The position numbers were made by a program, and so were the translations under genes. A DNA stretch of 64,000 bases from positions 186,001 through 250,000 of the forward strand of contig JACQSX010000033.1 in NCBI GenBank assembly GCA_016211105.1. Direction: 5' to 3'. This stretch comes from Acidobacteriota bacterium (GTDB lineage Bacteria > Acidobacteriota > UBA6911 > JACQSX01). The notes beneath the pieces are model-generated. The model was not told the origin of the DNA. It saw only the letters and a list, made by a program, of their open reading frames with translations, and made no database searches. Numbering within the stretch: position 1 is the first letter of the stretch; each line of letters opens with the position of its first letter. Below, piece after piece: positions 46,101 to 55,177 of this stretch.

Positions 46101-46310
46101 CAGACGGAACGTTCCCTGACCGGTGGAGATGGTTTCGCGCACAGCATTGGTCGCCACGTTCGCAACCTTGATCGAGCCCCCAGGAATTCTGGCGCCACTC
46201 GGATCCAGGACGATCCCTACAAGGGTACCTTTACTTGATTGCGGCAAAGCAACAGTGAAGGCAAGGTACAGCAAGCCTGAAAAGATACCGACAAGGTTGG
46301 CTCTTGGCAT
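43134..46310 (-). CDS. Oar-type TonB-dependent receptor with carboxypeptidase-regulatory-like domain
   Basis: A 1058-residue outer-membrane transporter of the kind greatly expanded in Acidobacteriota. The ATG at 46310 has GGAG upstream and opens a signal peptide (about 1-25). Residues about 27-110 are a CarboxypepD_reg domain (GTLVGIVLDPSGARIPG, GTYRVEVSLTGFKTLTV). A plug follows (about 125-245, DLPVAALNPVNLVFTLPGVVSPG, GRAGGAVINVITRSGTNQFHG), then a barrel ending RLQVRYEF with the terminal aromatic residue. Such receptors import large substrates, perhaps glycans or peptides, using TonB. Substrate and partners are not shown; the upstream neighbour is glutamate dehydrogenase on the same strand. 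Confidence 0.93.
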   Translation of the reverse strand: MPRANLVGIFSGLLYLAFTVALPQSSKGTLVGIVLDPSGARIPGGSIKVANVATNAVRETISTGQGTFRLDAVDPGTYRVEVSLTGFKTLTVENIVIAAGQTTDRTFSLEIGSPSEVVSVTAETTVILQTQEAARTNTLDLPQISDLPVAALNPVNLVFTLPGVVSPGVLAGGFVQGPEFAINGTRPRANSQLLDGTENNDISIHGQFYQTSLREGYQEVSVLGGDYSAEYGRAGGAVINVITRSGTNQFHGSLYDVIVTSALFSLSPGQKNNEGLKSVPVETENTFGFSLGGPIKRDTLFFFGTFQPDLFRAGGATASAVVPTEEGFNLLRSLFPPGRNANLDRYLNVVGNLRGTTNVISIPLGGGRPPIPFGTATRTGTQPVNDYQWMTRLDWVPTTQDNVAFRYLFDQQIFKNQFPSAFEGFEIDVPSRIQNFYLNYTRSFSHELTNEFRFSYGRFRVLFGPRKREALAGPRFQFAGIPVNSVGLSAVFPQGRTFNNFQYQDTVSRILGNHTIRAGIDLVRQLTQEFVPINTRGTLTFSAGGGFPTFGNFVDGFSGTQGTFASKVFGSPLISPNRFQQAYFMNDSWRVLPNLTLNIGLRYENYGTPENILQFPAFAGLDAPLDKRVRQEPDNNNFAPRFGFAYTPHFASRIFGENKTVFRGGYAINYDVFFDNILGNAAASSPNAFGVDTLGRDIGGRGFPNAGVNSLPVTGSPNPRAAIQNIAPNLVNPLTHTWNFGVQRVLPSNTIVDVAYVGTRGERLFLNEEINVAIDGRRIDPNRGSVFIRTNGGDSNYHSLQTLVERGLKDGLFVRFAYTYSKVIDDVNSEVFLTTGGSTRPSDSFNRRADRSVASFDVPHRAVWTFLWDLPGPKSGFWGQLAGWTLSGIYRLQSAAVETPYVGGVDLNDDLSAFNDRPAINSPNAPPRSVAILGSLFGLRSPTGYIDANGDPINPSNTRYIVDPALRKNIAGRNTLRAERTNRVDLTLNKAFKMPFEGHKLEIRIEFFNLLNHPNFTWADPGNGADQGNGDVLNPFFNDVRANDGSRRTGRLQVRYEF

Positions 46311-46367
46311 CGTGTGTCTCCTAGGTGAAGGAAAACATTGGGCCATCGGTTCGCTCCTGAGGACATG

Positions 46368-47645
46368 TTACGCGTAAATGCCACGAATCTTCGTGTAGTA
46401 GGCCACCCGGTCCACCGCGAGCATATAGGAAGCGATCCGCATGCTTTCCCTGTGGATTTGCGAATAATGGTAGACATCTTTAAAAGCGTTACACATTACT
46501 TCTTCCAGCCGTTCGTTGACATCCTTTTCACGCCAGAAGTACCCATACCGGTCCTGGACCCATTCAAAGTAGGAAACCGTGACACCTCCGGCGTTGGCAA
46601 GGATATCCGGCACCACAAAAACGCCTTTTTGTTCCAAAATGGGGTCAGCGCCTGCGCTGGTAGGACCATTTGCACCTTCCAAGAGAATCCTGGTACGGAT
46701 GTTACCGGCGTTTTTCGTGGTGATCTGATTCTCGGTTGCGGCTGGAATCAAGATTTCACAAGGAATTTCCAGAAGTTCCTCGTTGCCGACGGCCCGAGCG
46801 TCCGGGTAGGCTGTCACAGACTTGTGCTTCGACACGTGTTCATCCAGTTTCGCAATGTCGATACCATCCGGATTGAAAATACCGCCCTCAATGTCAGACA
46901 CCGCGATGATCCGGCAGCCCTCATCGTGCATCAGCCGGGCGGTCGTGGAGCCGACGTTCCCATATCCCTGAATGACAACCTGGCTATCGGCCAGCTTCAG
47001 GTTGAATCGCTGCATTGCCTCTTTGGCGATGATGGTCAAGCCACGACCTGTTGCTTCTTTGCGGCCTCTTGACCCCCCCAGACCCACCGGTTTTCCGGTA
47101 ACCGCGGCGTTCACCGTGTGCCGAGCATGCATGCTGTAGGTGTCCATAATCCACGCCATCACTTGCTCGTTGGTGTTTAGGTCGGGCGCAGGTACATCGC
47201 GTTCTGGTCCGATGAAGTCAAGCAGCTCCGCGGTATACCTTCGGGTCAGCCTCTCCAATTCGGACATCGACATCTTACTGGGGTCGCATATGACACCGCC
47301 TTTGGCGCCGCCAAAAGGAATATTCACCACGGCACATTTCCAGGTCATCCACGCCGCCAGCGCTTTTATTTCATCCAGAGTGACATCAGGGGAATACCGG
47401 ATCCCGCCCTTGCAAGGACCTCGTGCAATGTTGTGTTGGACACGATATCCAATAAACACTTCCAGGCGACCATCATCCATCATGACAGGGATATAAACTG
47501 TAATTTCCCGATTAGGGCAGCGAAGTAAGCGGTATAGTCCGGGATCGAGATTCAGCCGTTGAGCGGCATAGTCGAAACGTTCCATCGTGGACTCAAAGAG
47601 GCTGCCTTCCTTGTTGGTCACCTGAGAAATGCCCCCTTGTGCCAT
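46368..47645 (-). CDS. gdhA: Glutamate dehydrogenase (Glu/Leu/Phe/Val family)
   Basis: Interconverts glutamate and 2-oxoglutarate plus ammonia. The 425 residues match hexameric short-form enzymes. Visible motifs are [13 protein letters not shown] with the substrate Lys, [17 protein letters not shown] with the catalytic Lys, the [19 protein letters not shown] block, and the Rossmann [10 protein letters not shown] near 210. The absence of the extra domain of the 180-kDa type and the IPFGGAKGG form suggest NAD or dual specificity. The ATG at 47645 has GGGGG ahead; ten further codons lie open upstream. Confidence 0.95.
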   Translation of the reverse strand: MAQGGISQVTNKEGSLFESTMERFDYAAQRLNLDPGLYRLLRCPNREITVYIPVMMDDGRLEVFIGYRVQHNIARGPCKGGIRYSPDVTLDEIKALAAWMTWKCAVVNIPFGGAKGGVICDPSKMSMSELERLTRRYTAELLDFIGPERDVPAPDLNTNEQVMAWIMDTYSMHARHTVNAAVTGKPVGLGGSRGRKEATGRGLTIIAKEAMQRFNLKLADSQVVIQGYGNVGSTTARLMHDEGCRIIAVSDIEGGIFNPDGIDIAKLDEHVSKHKSVTAYPDARAVGNEELLEIPCEILIPAATENQITTKNAGNIRTRILLEGANGPTSAGADPILEQKGVFVVPDILANAGGVTVSYFEWVQDRYGYFWREKDVNERLEEVMCNAFKDVYHYSQIHRESMRIASYMLAVDRVAYYTKIRGIYA

Positions 47646-47858
47646 GGTCTTGCCCCCGCATCGAATAACCCTCATTATAATCCCATCTCAACACCGCTGC
47701 TGTACAGACTGCGTGGCACGCAGCCCCGGGAACGAGAGGGGAGAAGAGAAACTTCGGGGCAGTCGGCATTGACCAAGCACGGGCTATTCACTGTGATTCG
47801 GAAGCCCACGAACCCGACCTCTCCCGCTACGATCGATGATCGAGCAAGCACCATCGGT

Positions 47859-48722
47859 TCAGGTGGCCAGTTGCGGAGCCAATCCTGCTATTTGGTAGGC
47901 GTCAGTTTGCTGTAAAAACTTCCCGACAAAGGTAGCGTGCGCGGCGTGTCCCGCCCGATAAGCCTTCACGTGCCCCAACAGTGGTTTTCCCAAGAGCGCA
48001 ATGTCGCCGATCAAATCTAGCGCCTTGTGACGAACAAATTCGTCCGGCCGGCGCAATTTTCCGTTCACAATGCCATCGTCGGAAAGGACAATCGCATTGT
48101 CATACGAGCCGCCGCGAATCAGGTTGTTTTTCAATAGGGCCTCCACCTGCCGATAGAAGCCGAACGTGCGGGCAAAACAGATCTGTTGTCTATAGGTTCC
48201 CGGGTCCAACAACAAGTCGAGCTTCTGCACTCCAATTAAGGGATGAGGAAAATCGATCACACAAGTGACTCGCAAACCTTGATACGGCTCGAGGCAAATG
48301 GATTTCCCCTTCTCACTCCAATGGAACGGTTTGAGAACGTGTATATACTCGCGCCGGCAATTCTGGTTCTCCAATCCCACTTCCCGGATCGCCTCCACAA
48401 ATGGCTGCGCGCTACCATCTAAAATGGGTATCTCCAGGGAATCGACGCATATATAAAGATTGTCGATCCCCAGCCCGTAGACTGCCGACATAATGTGCTC
48501 CACGGTGGAAATCATGACCCCTTGTTTCATCAAGGTCGTGGCGAAATTCACTTTTGCCACATTGCGGCGCAGGGCTTCGATCTCAAAGTCATTCAAGTCG
48601 AGACGCCTAAACACGATCCCGGTATTTGGCGGAGCCGGAACCAACCCCAGTGTCACTCTGAATCCGGAGTGCAACCCCACTCCGCTAAATTTTAATTCTC
48701 GCGCAAGAGTCGTCTGCTTCAT
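47859..48722 (-). CDS. lpxC: UDP-3-O-acyl-N-acetylglucosamine deacetylase
   Basis: Zinc amidase that commits UDP-GlcNAc to lipid A, showing that the cell makes an LPS-type outer membrane. The ATG at 48722 gives 287 residues, close to family length. The N-terminal motif TTLARELKFSGVGLHSG, the zinc His in STVEHIMSA (about 75-83), zinc ligands in DEFVRHKALDLIGD (about 228-241) and the late catalytic His in AGHAAHATFV are all present. The frame runs another 81 codons upstream without family similarity. No other lipid A gene is near. Confidence 0.96.
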   Translation of the reverse strand: MKQTTLARELKFSGVGLHSGFRVTLGLVPAPPNTGIVFRRLDLNDFEIEALRRNVAKVNFATTLMKQGVMISTVEHIMSAVYGLGIDNLYICVDSLEIPILDGSAQPFVEAIREVGLENQNCRREYIHVLKPFHWSEKGKSICLEPYQGLRVTCVIDFPHPLIGVQKLDLLLDPGTYRQQICFARTFGFYRQVEALLKNNLIRGGSYDNAIVLSDDGIVNGKLRRPDEFVRHKALDLIGDIALLGKPLLGHVKAYRAGHAAHATFVGKFLQQTDAYQIAGLAPQLAT

Positions 48723-49190
48723 GAACGTGAGGTGTGAGCAATTGTCTTGCCAACCTGAAAATCTCCACCTAAACCATTGTCCTATCTCATCAAGCTGCAG
48801 GGGTCCCGAGTTTCGCGCTCGTCCCACTGTGGTATTTTTGCAACAACTTGGGGCAGTTTTGTGGGAACCAGTGCAAATTTCAAGCGGCGCAAAACCATTT
48901 GTAACAGGCAGTTGCCACAGGAAGATCCATGATCGTCTCAGTTGCAACTCAGCTAATCTTGGCAACCAACCCCGAAACCTGCTGAAGAGACAACATTTAT
49001 TGACAGTACGAAGCGATACTGTATAATTACGCCTCGTGAACGAACCGGACTCTGGTGGAAGATATTTTCGTCTGTGTTGTTCCGCACTCCTATTTTCATA
49101 TCGACAGCCAGGACTCTTTGCGGCATGTCGCTGTTCCTCCCTTGATCTGCGCTTTGGAATGACTGCATAAAAACTATTGATACTACAGAG
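48723..49190. other. Divergent intergenic region upstream of lpxC and the glycosyltransferase
   Basis: About 470 bases. It holds the strong plus-strand promoter at 49000-49027. A 44-codon frame (GTG 49036 to TAA 49170) begins two bases after the expected transcription start and could be a leaderless leader peptide, but it has no ribosome site or recognisable sequence and is Cys/Ser rich. Nothing else is recognised. Confidence 0.5.
49000..49027 (+). promoter_or_regulatory. Consensus sigma-70 promoter with an internal dyad (putative operator)
   Basis: TTGACA (49000-49005) and TATAAT (49022-49027) are both perfect, with 16 bases between them. The spacer contains a perfect 6-bp dyad, ACAGTA (49003-49008) and TACTGT (49017-49022), overlapping the ends of both boxes and centred midway. 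A dimeric repressor bound there would block polymerase. Transcription should start near 49034, giving a leader of about 155 bases before the glycosyltransferase ATG at 49191. Confidence 0.75.
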
Positions 49191-50762
49191 ATGAATATTT
49201 TTGGCCCCGAAAAGACCCCATTGCAGAAGTTTTTAGAAACGGACAACCTCGCGTATTTGTACAGCAGCAGCACCTTCGACCTAGTCATCTTGATAAGTTA
49301 TTTCTTAGTCTTGTCCGTGCTCGCAGTGTACGGCATCCATCGCTACCATATGGTTTATCTTTATTACAAGTACAAGCACAATAAACCGGTGCCAAAAGGC
49401 AAACTACCAGCACTGTCACGGGTCACGGTTCAGCTTCCGATCTACAACGAGATGTACGTCGTCGAGAGACTGATCCAGTCCGTCTGCGAGCTGACCTGGC
49501 CCAAGCACTTGCTGGAAATCCAGGTGTTGGATGATTCCACAGATGAAACCGCCCATATTGCAGCGGCTTGCGTCGCTCGCATCAAAGCACGCGGCTACGA
49601 CATCCATTACATACACCGTGACGATCGAACCGGTTTCAAGGCCGGTGCCCTAGAAAACGGCTTGAAGTCAGCAAGAGGGGACTTTATTGCAATATTTGAC
49701 GCGGACTTCACGCCGAAGCCTGACACACTCGTCCAAACCATGGATTATTTCAGCGATCCCAAAGTGGGGATGGTACAGGTGCGCTGGGATCACATCAATC
49801 GCGATTATTCTTTCCTTACAAAGGTGCAGTCGATCCTACTCGACGGTCACTTCGTGATCGAACACACGGCACGCAATCGGTCTGGACGGTTTTTCAACTT
49901 TAACGGAACCGCCGGTATTTGGAGACGCGCCGCAATAGAAACCGCCGGCGGTTGGGAACATGACACTCTCACTGAAGATCTGGATTTGAGTTACCGGGCC
50001 CAGATCAAGGGCTGGCAATTTATCTTCCTGCCGGAGATCGCGGCCCCAGCCGAAATTCCGGTTGAGATGAACTCCTTCAAATCGCAGCAAAATCGCTGGG
50101 CCAAAGGATCGATCCAAACCGGCAAGAAAATTCTTCCTCGTCTTTTGCGCTCCAACCTGCCCCTCCGAGTGAAGGTGGAAGCCTTTTTTCACCTCACCGC
50201 CAACATCGCCTACCCTCTGATGATCGTGTTGTCGCTACTTTTGTTTCCAGCATTGATCATTCGGTTCCATCAGGGTTGGTTTGAAATGTTAGTGCTGGAC
50301 CTGCCGCTGTTTGTGGCTTCTACTTTTTCCGTGTCTTCCTTTTACGTCGTGTCCCAGCGCGAGCTCTATCCCGACTGGAAAGCAAATTTGAAATATCTCC
50401 CCTTTTTGATGGCCGTCGGGATCGGATTATCGGTGAGCAACAGCAAAGCGGTGCTGGAGGCGCTATTGGGTATCGACTCCATCTTCCTGCGCACCCCGAA
50501 ATACTCGGTTAAGCATAGTGGAGATCAATGGAAAGCCAAGAAGTACCATGCGCAAATTGGTGCGCTTCCGGTCGTCGAAGTGCTGCTGGGAATCTATTTC
50601 ACCTCGATGATTCTTTATGCGCTGGAGAACGGGATCTATGGAACCGTACCGTTTCTGTTTCTGTTCATGACAGGTTTCCTCTACACCGGCTTTATGTCGC
50701 TGTTTCAGAGTAGCCGAGTCGGCGCCATGGCACAAACGGTGTTGCTTGGAGCGACAGAGTAA
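49191..50762 (+). CDS. Processive family 2 glycosyltransferase (cellulose-synthase-like)
   Basis: A 523-residue inner-membrane polysaccharide synthase-like enzyme. One helix (about 28-48) precedes the GT-A domain. The donor-site Asp pair is in LDDSTDETA (about 105), the metal site is FDADF (near 163-167), the acceptor-site Glu-Asp is in TEDLDLSYR (near 262), and the processivity motif is QQNRWAKG (QxxRW, near 300). Four or so helices follow in the C-terminal third. This matches glucomannan/CslA-type or ceramide-glucosyltransferase-type synthases. No PilZ domain or partner subunit gene is adjacent. It is driven by the consensus promoter at 49000-49027. Confidence 0.9.
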   Translation: MNIFGPEKTPLQKFLETDNLAYLYSSSTFDLVILISYFLVLSVLAVYGIHRYHMVYLYYKYKHNKPVPKGKLPALSRVTVQLPIYNEMYVVERLIQSVCELTWPKHLLEIQVLDDSTDETAHIAAACVARIKARGYDIHYIHRDDRTGFKAGALENGLKSARGDFIAIFDADFTPKPDTLVQTMDYFSDPKVGMVQVRWDHINRDYSFLTKVQSILLDGHFVIEHTARNRSGRFFNFNGTAGIWRRAAIETAGGWEHDTLTEDLDLSYRAQIKGWQFIFLPEIAAPAEIPVEMNSFKSQQNRWAKGSIQTGKKILPRLLRSNLPLRVKVEAFFHLTANIAYPLMIVLSLLLFPALIIRFHQGWFEMLVLDLPLFVASTFSVSSFYVVSQRELYPDWKANLKYLPFLMAVGIGLSVSNSKAVLEALLGIDSIFLRTPKYSVKHSGDQWKAKKYHAQIGALPVVEVLLGIYFTSMILYALENGIYGTVPFLFLFMTGFLYTGFMSLFQSSRVGAMAQTVLLGATE

Positions 50763-50768
50763 CGCGCT

Positions 50769-51560
50769 CTACTTTTCTGGGGTTGGCCGGGAAAACAGCG
50801 CGTCATTAAAGGCTGGAGTGGGACGGTAGGTAATCTCGTCGACAAAAAGCTGCGAAGAAAGCTGACCCCCGGTGTAATTGTCGAGCCGCAAAGGAGTCAT
50901 TACCCCTTCCATGGAATGCCAGATATAAAATTCGACTGCTTCCCGCCGTTTGTTGCCCCGTGCATCCACGGTTACATACTCTAAACGGGAGGGCAAGTAT
51001 GTCTTCAAATCGAAATAGATCAGAACAGAGTCGTTTTCTGCGTCAATCATCTCCACCGCTTCTACGTCATCCCTTCCGGAGACTTCACCAGATCCGTAAT
51101 AGAAAAAGTTCATTCCCGGTTCTTGCAGTCTTTTGCGCAACAGGTTCTCAACGCTGTGCCGTACCGTCTGGCGAAATTGCCGGATTTCTTCGGCGCTTGC
51201 CTCCTTAATATCGTTTTTCCCTTCGAGGTGCCAACCCTTGTTCGTCGACAAATCGAAGATCGTGACCTCCCTATTCTTGCCTTCGCCCAGTTGGAACCGT
51301 GACTTATCGGGCAAGCGTGTATAGTCAAAGTACTTAGCGACGCCTGCTGTCTGTCCGTCTTTGAAAACATAGTAATGCCCTTTGCTCTTTATTTCCTGCA
51401 CCTGTCGAAATCGAGGACCGCCCATTGATTCAATCGATCTTTCAATCACACTTAGAGCCTTCTGGCGGACCTGCTCCTTTTCAGTAGGTTTCTTGTCGGA
51501 GTCTTGAGCCTGCAGTGCGAATGCGCTGCACAAGATCATGAAAGCGAGTCGCTGCCACAT
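50769..51560 (-). CDS. Exported protein, LolA-like/outer-membrane-lipoprotein-sorting-like
   Basis: A 263-residue periplasmic protein. The ATG at 51560 opens a short signal peptide (MWQRLAFMILCSAFALQAQ, cleavage near 19) with GGGGAA ahead. The mature chain alternates strands (KSKGHYYVFKDGQ, VTIFDLSTNKGWHLEG, VLIYFDLKTYLPSRLEYVTVD) in the half-barrel pattern shared by LolA, LolB and DUF4292-type proteins, but no lipoprotein-carrier motif is decisive. It lies 50 bases downstream of thiF on the same strand and converges with the glycosyltransferase gene only six bases away. Function unknown. Confidence 0.7.
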   Translation of the reverse strand: MWQRLAFMILCSAFALQAQDSDKKPTEKEQVRQKALSVIERSIESMGGPRFRQVQEIKSKGHYYVFKDGQTAGVAKYFDYTRLPDKSRFQLGEGKNREVTIFDLSTNKGWHLEGKNDIKEASAEEIRQFRQTVRHSVENLLRKRLQEPGMNFFYYGSGEVSGRDDVEAVEMIDAENDSVLIYFDLKTYLPSRLEYVTVDARGNKRREAVEFYIWHSMEGVMTPLRLDNYTGGQLSSQLFVDEITYRPTPAFNDALFSRPTPEK

Positions 51561-51610
51561 GTCACGTTCCCCAAAAATGGGCAAGCTATTTAGCTTGCCA
51601 GACTTACGAA

Positions 51611-52642
51611 TTAATTTCCTACATAGCGAGCATACAGGCTCTTTGCCGCAGCCGGATCCGTCGTGCCTTTTACAATCGCGCGGCCATCCAAAAAAATCGC
51701 CAGTTCATAGCCTGCAACGCAGAACTTGAGCAAGTGATCCGACAAGGTTACGCTACCCAGGGGAGAAAACCGCCGCTCCAGCAGGCTGAAATCAAGCCGT
51801 TGTTTTCGCTTCGGCATAATCTGTACCGCATTTCGACCACACAATGGGATCGCCTCAGTTTCTTGAAGGCCTTCCAAAAAGTCAAAGTGTCGACGCCCGC
51901 AGCAAACACAGAGCGGATCGGACGCCGGGTAATCCAACTTCTGTGAAGTGTTCGCCCACGAGTCAAAACTGACTAGAGCTCGGTTAACCTTATCCAGCGC
52001 ACCGGAGAGCATCTTCAAGGCTTCCCCTACCTGCATTGCCGCTACCCATCTAGGGAGTGGCGTCACAATGCCTGCTGTATCGCACGTTGGGCCCTCTCCG
52101 GGAGCCGGGCAGTCGGGAAAAAGACAACGTAAACAAGGGGTCTTGGGCGGCATGAACGGAGCCATGGCTCCATTGCTTCCCACACAAGCCCCATACACCC
52201 AGGGAACATTTAGCTTCACGGAGCAATCGTTGATTAGATAACGCGTCTGAAAATTGTCACTCCCATCCAAGATCAGGTGAACCCCTAAGAGAAACTCTTC
52301 CGCATTGGACGAATTAAAATCTTCCACGTGGGCAAAAATTCCACAGTGGGAATTGATACGCTTCAGTTCTCGGGATAAGGCAAGCGCTTTTGGAATCGAA
52401 TCTCGCGCATCCGCTTCGGTAAACAATGTCTGCCGCTGCAAGTTGCTCCACTCTACAAAGTCCCGGTCCACCAAGCGCAGCTCTGCCACGCCGGCACGCG
52501 CCAACATTTCCGCTTGTGCAGAACCCAGGGCGCCGCAGCCGATGACGATCACGACCGAGCTGGAGATGCGCTCTTGACCTTCTTCTTTAATGCCTGGAAA
52601 AACAAGGTGACGCGAATACCTTTCCCGATCCAAATCCGCCAT
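51611..52642 (-). CDS. thiF: ThiF/MoeB-type E1-like adenylyltransferase
   Basis: Adenylates the C-terminal glycine of a ubiquitin-like sulfur carrier (ThiS or MoaD) for thiamine or molybdopterin synthesis. The 343-residue protein has VIVIGCGALGSAQAEMLARAGV (about 32-53), the DRDFVEWSNLQRQ nucleotide site, DGSDNFQTRYLINDC, GACVGSNGAMAPF, zinc cysteines in CLRCLF and CVCC, and PTCDTAGI around the mobile catalytic Cys. The C-terminal CGRNAVQI and FLDGRAIVKGTTDPAAAKSLYARY segments match the Bacillus ThiF type. No sulfur-carrier gene is adjacent, so thiamine versus molybdopterin use is not settled. Confidence 0.9.
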   Translation of the reverse strand: MADLDRERYSRHLVFPGIKEEGQERISSSVVIVIGCGALGSAQAEMLARAGVAELRLVDRDFVEWSNLQRQTLFTEADARDSIPKALALSRELKRINSHCGIFAHVEDFNSSNAEEFLLGVHLILDGSDNFQTRYLINDCSVKLNVPWVYGACVGSNGAMAPFMPPKTPCLRCLFPDCPAPGEGPTCDTAGIVTPLPRWVAAMQVGEALKMLSGALDKVNRALVSFDSWANTSQKLDYPASDPLCVCCGRRHFDFLEGLQETEAIPLCGRNAVQIMPKRKQRLDFSLLERRFSPLGSVTLSDHLLKFCVAGYELAIFLDGRAIVKGTTDPAAAKSLYARYVGN

Positions 52643-52767
52643 GCATGTATTTTATGGCAACAGACCGCCAGAGACAAAACCGTCTCGTCTCAAACCCCTG
52701 ACAGCAGCCGGAAAGCGCCCCATAAACTGGCTCCTGCCGACAGCCTGACGTGCTATAATCGGCGGCT

Positions 52768-55086
52768 ATGAATAAGGCGCCGTCAAAAACATTGACGCGA
52801 TCGCCAAGAAAAGTTGAGTCTCTCCCACGTCTTCCTGTTCAAATCTTTCTTTTCAGCCTGACGATTCTCATCATCGGAATTACGTGCGCAACTCTGTTTT
52901 TCTATTCCGTGTTCTCACGGATGGTGGAGGCCAAACTGAAGGAAGGTCTTCAGCATTATACGGCAGAAATCTACGCGCGACCTTACTCCATCATTCCAGG
53001 TCGCCGATTGACACAAAAACAACTGATTCAACGGCTGGAACGGCTCGGATATACCCGCAGCGTGAGTCGCATTCCGGCTACCTACCGCGAGGGCCCCATT
53101 GGGCTGGAGTTTATCAGCCGGCAGGGTAGAACCGTCGATGTCATTTTCTCGGACAGCGGAGTGAAATCCATCAACGTGGAGCGTCAACCCACGGGCGAGT
53201 TTGGGTTGGAACCGGAACTGATTTCCAATCTCTCGGACGGAAGCGGGAAGAAGCGCAAGTATGTTTCGTATGAGAATATCTCCGATGTATTGATCAAGGC
53301 GATTCTGGCGGCTGAGGACAAGCGTTTCTTTGACCATGTTGGCATTGATTTCTGGCGTATCTTAAAGGCAGCAATCATCGACATCCGAAGCAAGGAATTG
53401 GCGCAAGGGGGCAGCACTCTGACCCAACAGTGCGTCAAGAACCTTTTCCTAACGCAAGAGAAACGCCTTCAACGAAAGTTTCAAGAAATCTGCTTATCTC
53501 TGATCCTAGAAACTCGCCTCACCAAGCGACAGATTTTCGAGTTGTACGTAAACGAGGTTTACCTGGGACAGGAAGGCCCCTTCAGCATCACCGGATTTGG
53601 CCAGGCGGCAGCGATGTATTTCCACAAGAACATTCGAGACGTATCCTTGGCGGAAGCTGCATGCCTTGCGGGAATCATCTCGGCGCCAAACCGTTTTAAT
53701 CCGTACCGGTATCCAGATCGAGCGCTAAAACAACGCAATCAGGTGTTGGACGCGATGGAGCTAAACGGGTTCATCACGTTCGCTCAGAAGGTGGCCGCCA
53801 AGACTGTGCCGGTCGCGTTGCAACCGGCGATTACTTATAACTATCTTGAAGCGCCTTATTTTGTCGACTATGTGGAAAGCCAACTCGTGCCGCGCTTCAG
53901 CCGGGAAGATCTTTACAAGAGGAACTACCGTATCTACACCACCTTAGATGCGGAACTGCAACGCGCCGCCTACGAGGCCGTACAGCAAGGAGCTGCTGAA
54001 ATTGACAAACTCCTGGCAAAGCGCAAGGACGCCGGGAACGCGCAGGTTGCGCTGGTTGCTCTGGATCCCAAAACCGGAGAGATCCTGGCGATGATTGGGG
54101 GGAGGAATTTTGGGCAATCCCAGTACAACCGAATCACGATGGCACGCCGCCAGCCCGGATCTGCATTTAAGCCGTTCGTATACGCTGCGGCATTGGAAAC
54201 GCCATTCACGGACACTGCACGAAAAGTCACGCCAGCAAGAATCTATCAAGACGAACCGTCCACATTCTACTTCGGGAACACCACTTACTCACCGAGGAAT
54301 TTCGGGGATAAGTATCTGGGCCGTGTGAATGTACGCGAGGCATTGATGCACAGCCTCAACGTGGCAACCATGCACTTGGCTCAGGAGATCGGTTACCAGC
54401 AAATTGTTACCGTAGCCAGACGCGCCGGCTTTCGAGGTAATTTAAAACCTTATCCCTCCGTGGCTTTGGGAGCCTTCGAGGTCACGCCTCTTGAGATAGC
54501 CCAGGCGTACACGATCTTCCCTAATCAAGGGATATTACGCCGTGGGCATGCCATCCACCACATAGAAACCAACACCGGCACCCATCGGCAGACTTCGCCG
54601 CCTCCCGAAGAGGTAATTCACCCTGAAACCGCTTATCTGGTAACGTCACTGATGCAATCAGTGCTCGATCAAGGTACGGGTTCGGGAGCGCGGCAGCGCG
54701 GTTTTAGTCTTCCCGCCGCAGGAAAAACTGGAACGAGCAATGACGGTTGGTTTGTCGGATTCACTCCGGATCTGTTGTGCGTCACCTGGGTTGGGTTCGA
54801 CGACAATCGCGATATCAATATGGTCGGCTCTGGATCGGCCTTACCCATTTGGACGGAGTTCATGAAACGTGCCGAGCACGAACTCCCACTCAGGGGCGCC
54901 GACTTTGAAAAACCTCCAAATGTAGTGACGGTAAATATCGATCCTTCAACCGGACTACTCGCCTCTCCTCGCTGCCTCAAGGTCCGCAGAGAGAATTTTA
55001 TCTCCGGAACCGAGCCAACACTCCAGTGTCCGGAAAACATGCGGGGAAAGTTTCCTGCCTCATGGACCAATGCCGCTGGACGCTAG
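52768..55086 (+). CDS. mrcB: Class A penicillin-binding protein, PBP1b-like
   Basis: Bifunctional peptidoglycan synthase, 772 residues. Order: short cytoplasmic tail, membrane helix (about 26-48), UB2H-like segment (about 60-145), GT51 glycosyltransferase with catalytic Glu183 in AAEDKRFFDHVGID and QGGSTLTQQ, and a transpeptidase domain with Ser465-x-x-Lys468 (PGSAFKPF), SLN at 529-531 and KTG at 653-655. The UB2H region and HVGIDFWRI suggest PBP1b rather than PBP1a. It stands alone between divergent thiF and the convergent histidine operon. The symbol is by resemblance. Confidence 0.95.
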   Translation: MNKAPSKTLTRSPRKVESLPRLPVQIFLFSLTILIIGITCATLFFYSVFSRMVEAKLKEGLQHYTAEIYARPYSIIPGRRLTQKQLIQRLERLGYTRSVSRIPATYREGPIGLEFISRQGRTVDVIFSDSGVKSINVERQPTGEFGLEPELISNLSDGSGKKRKYVSYENISDVLIKAILAAEDKRFFDHVGIDFWRILKAAIIDIRSKELAQGGSTLTQQCVKNLFLTQEKRLQRKFQEICLSLILETRLTKRQIFELYVNEVYLGQEGPFSITGFGQAAAMYFHKNIRDVSLAEAACLAGIISAPNRFNPYRYPDRALKQRNQVLDAMELNGFITFAQKVAAKTVPVALQPAITYNYLEAPYFVDYVESQLVPRFSREDLYKRNYRIYTTLDAELQRAAYEAVQQGAAEIDKLLAKRKDAGNAQVALVALDPKTGEILAMIGGRNFGQSQYNRITMARRQPGSAFKPFVYAAALETPFTDTARKVTPARIYQDEPSTFYFGNTTYSPRNFGDKYLGRVNVREALMHSLNVATMHLAQEIGYQQIVTVARRAGFRGNLKPYPSVALGAFEVTPLEIAQAYTIFPNQGILRRGHAIHHIETNTGTHRQTSPPPEEVIHPETAYLVTSLMQSVLDQGTGSGARQRGFSLPAAGKTGTSNDGWFVGFTPDLLCVTWVGFDDNRDINMVGSGSALPIWTEFMKRAEHELPLRGADFEKPPNVVTVNIDPSTGLLASPRCLKVRRENFISGTEPTLQCPENMRGKFPASWTNAAGR

Positions 55087-55177
55087 CTATAGATAGAATT
55101 CCGGTCGGGAGGGGCAATGGTCTGACCCAGCGCCCGGCGACAGAAGAACAAGGCCAAAATTTACAATCGCAAGGCTC

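Noticed and set aside
49003-49022. LexA-type operator
   Set aside because: LexA boxes are CTGT-N8-ACAG; here the half-sites are in the opposite order.
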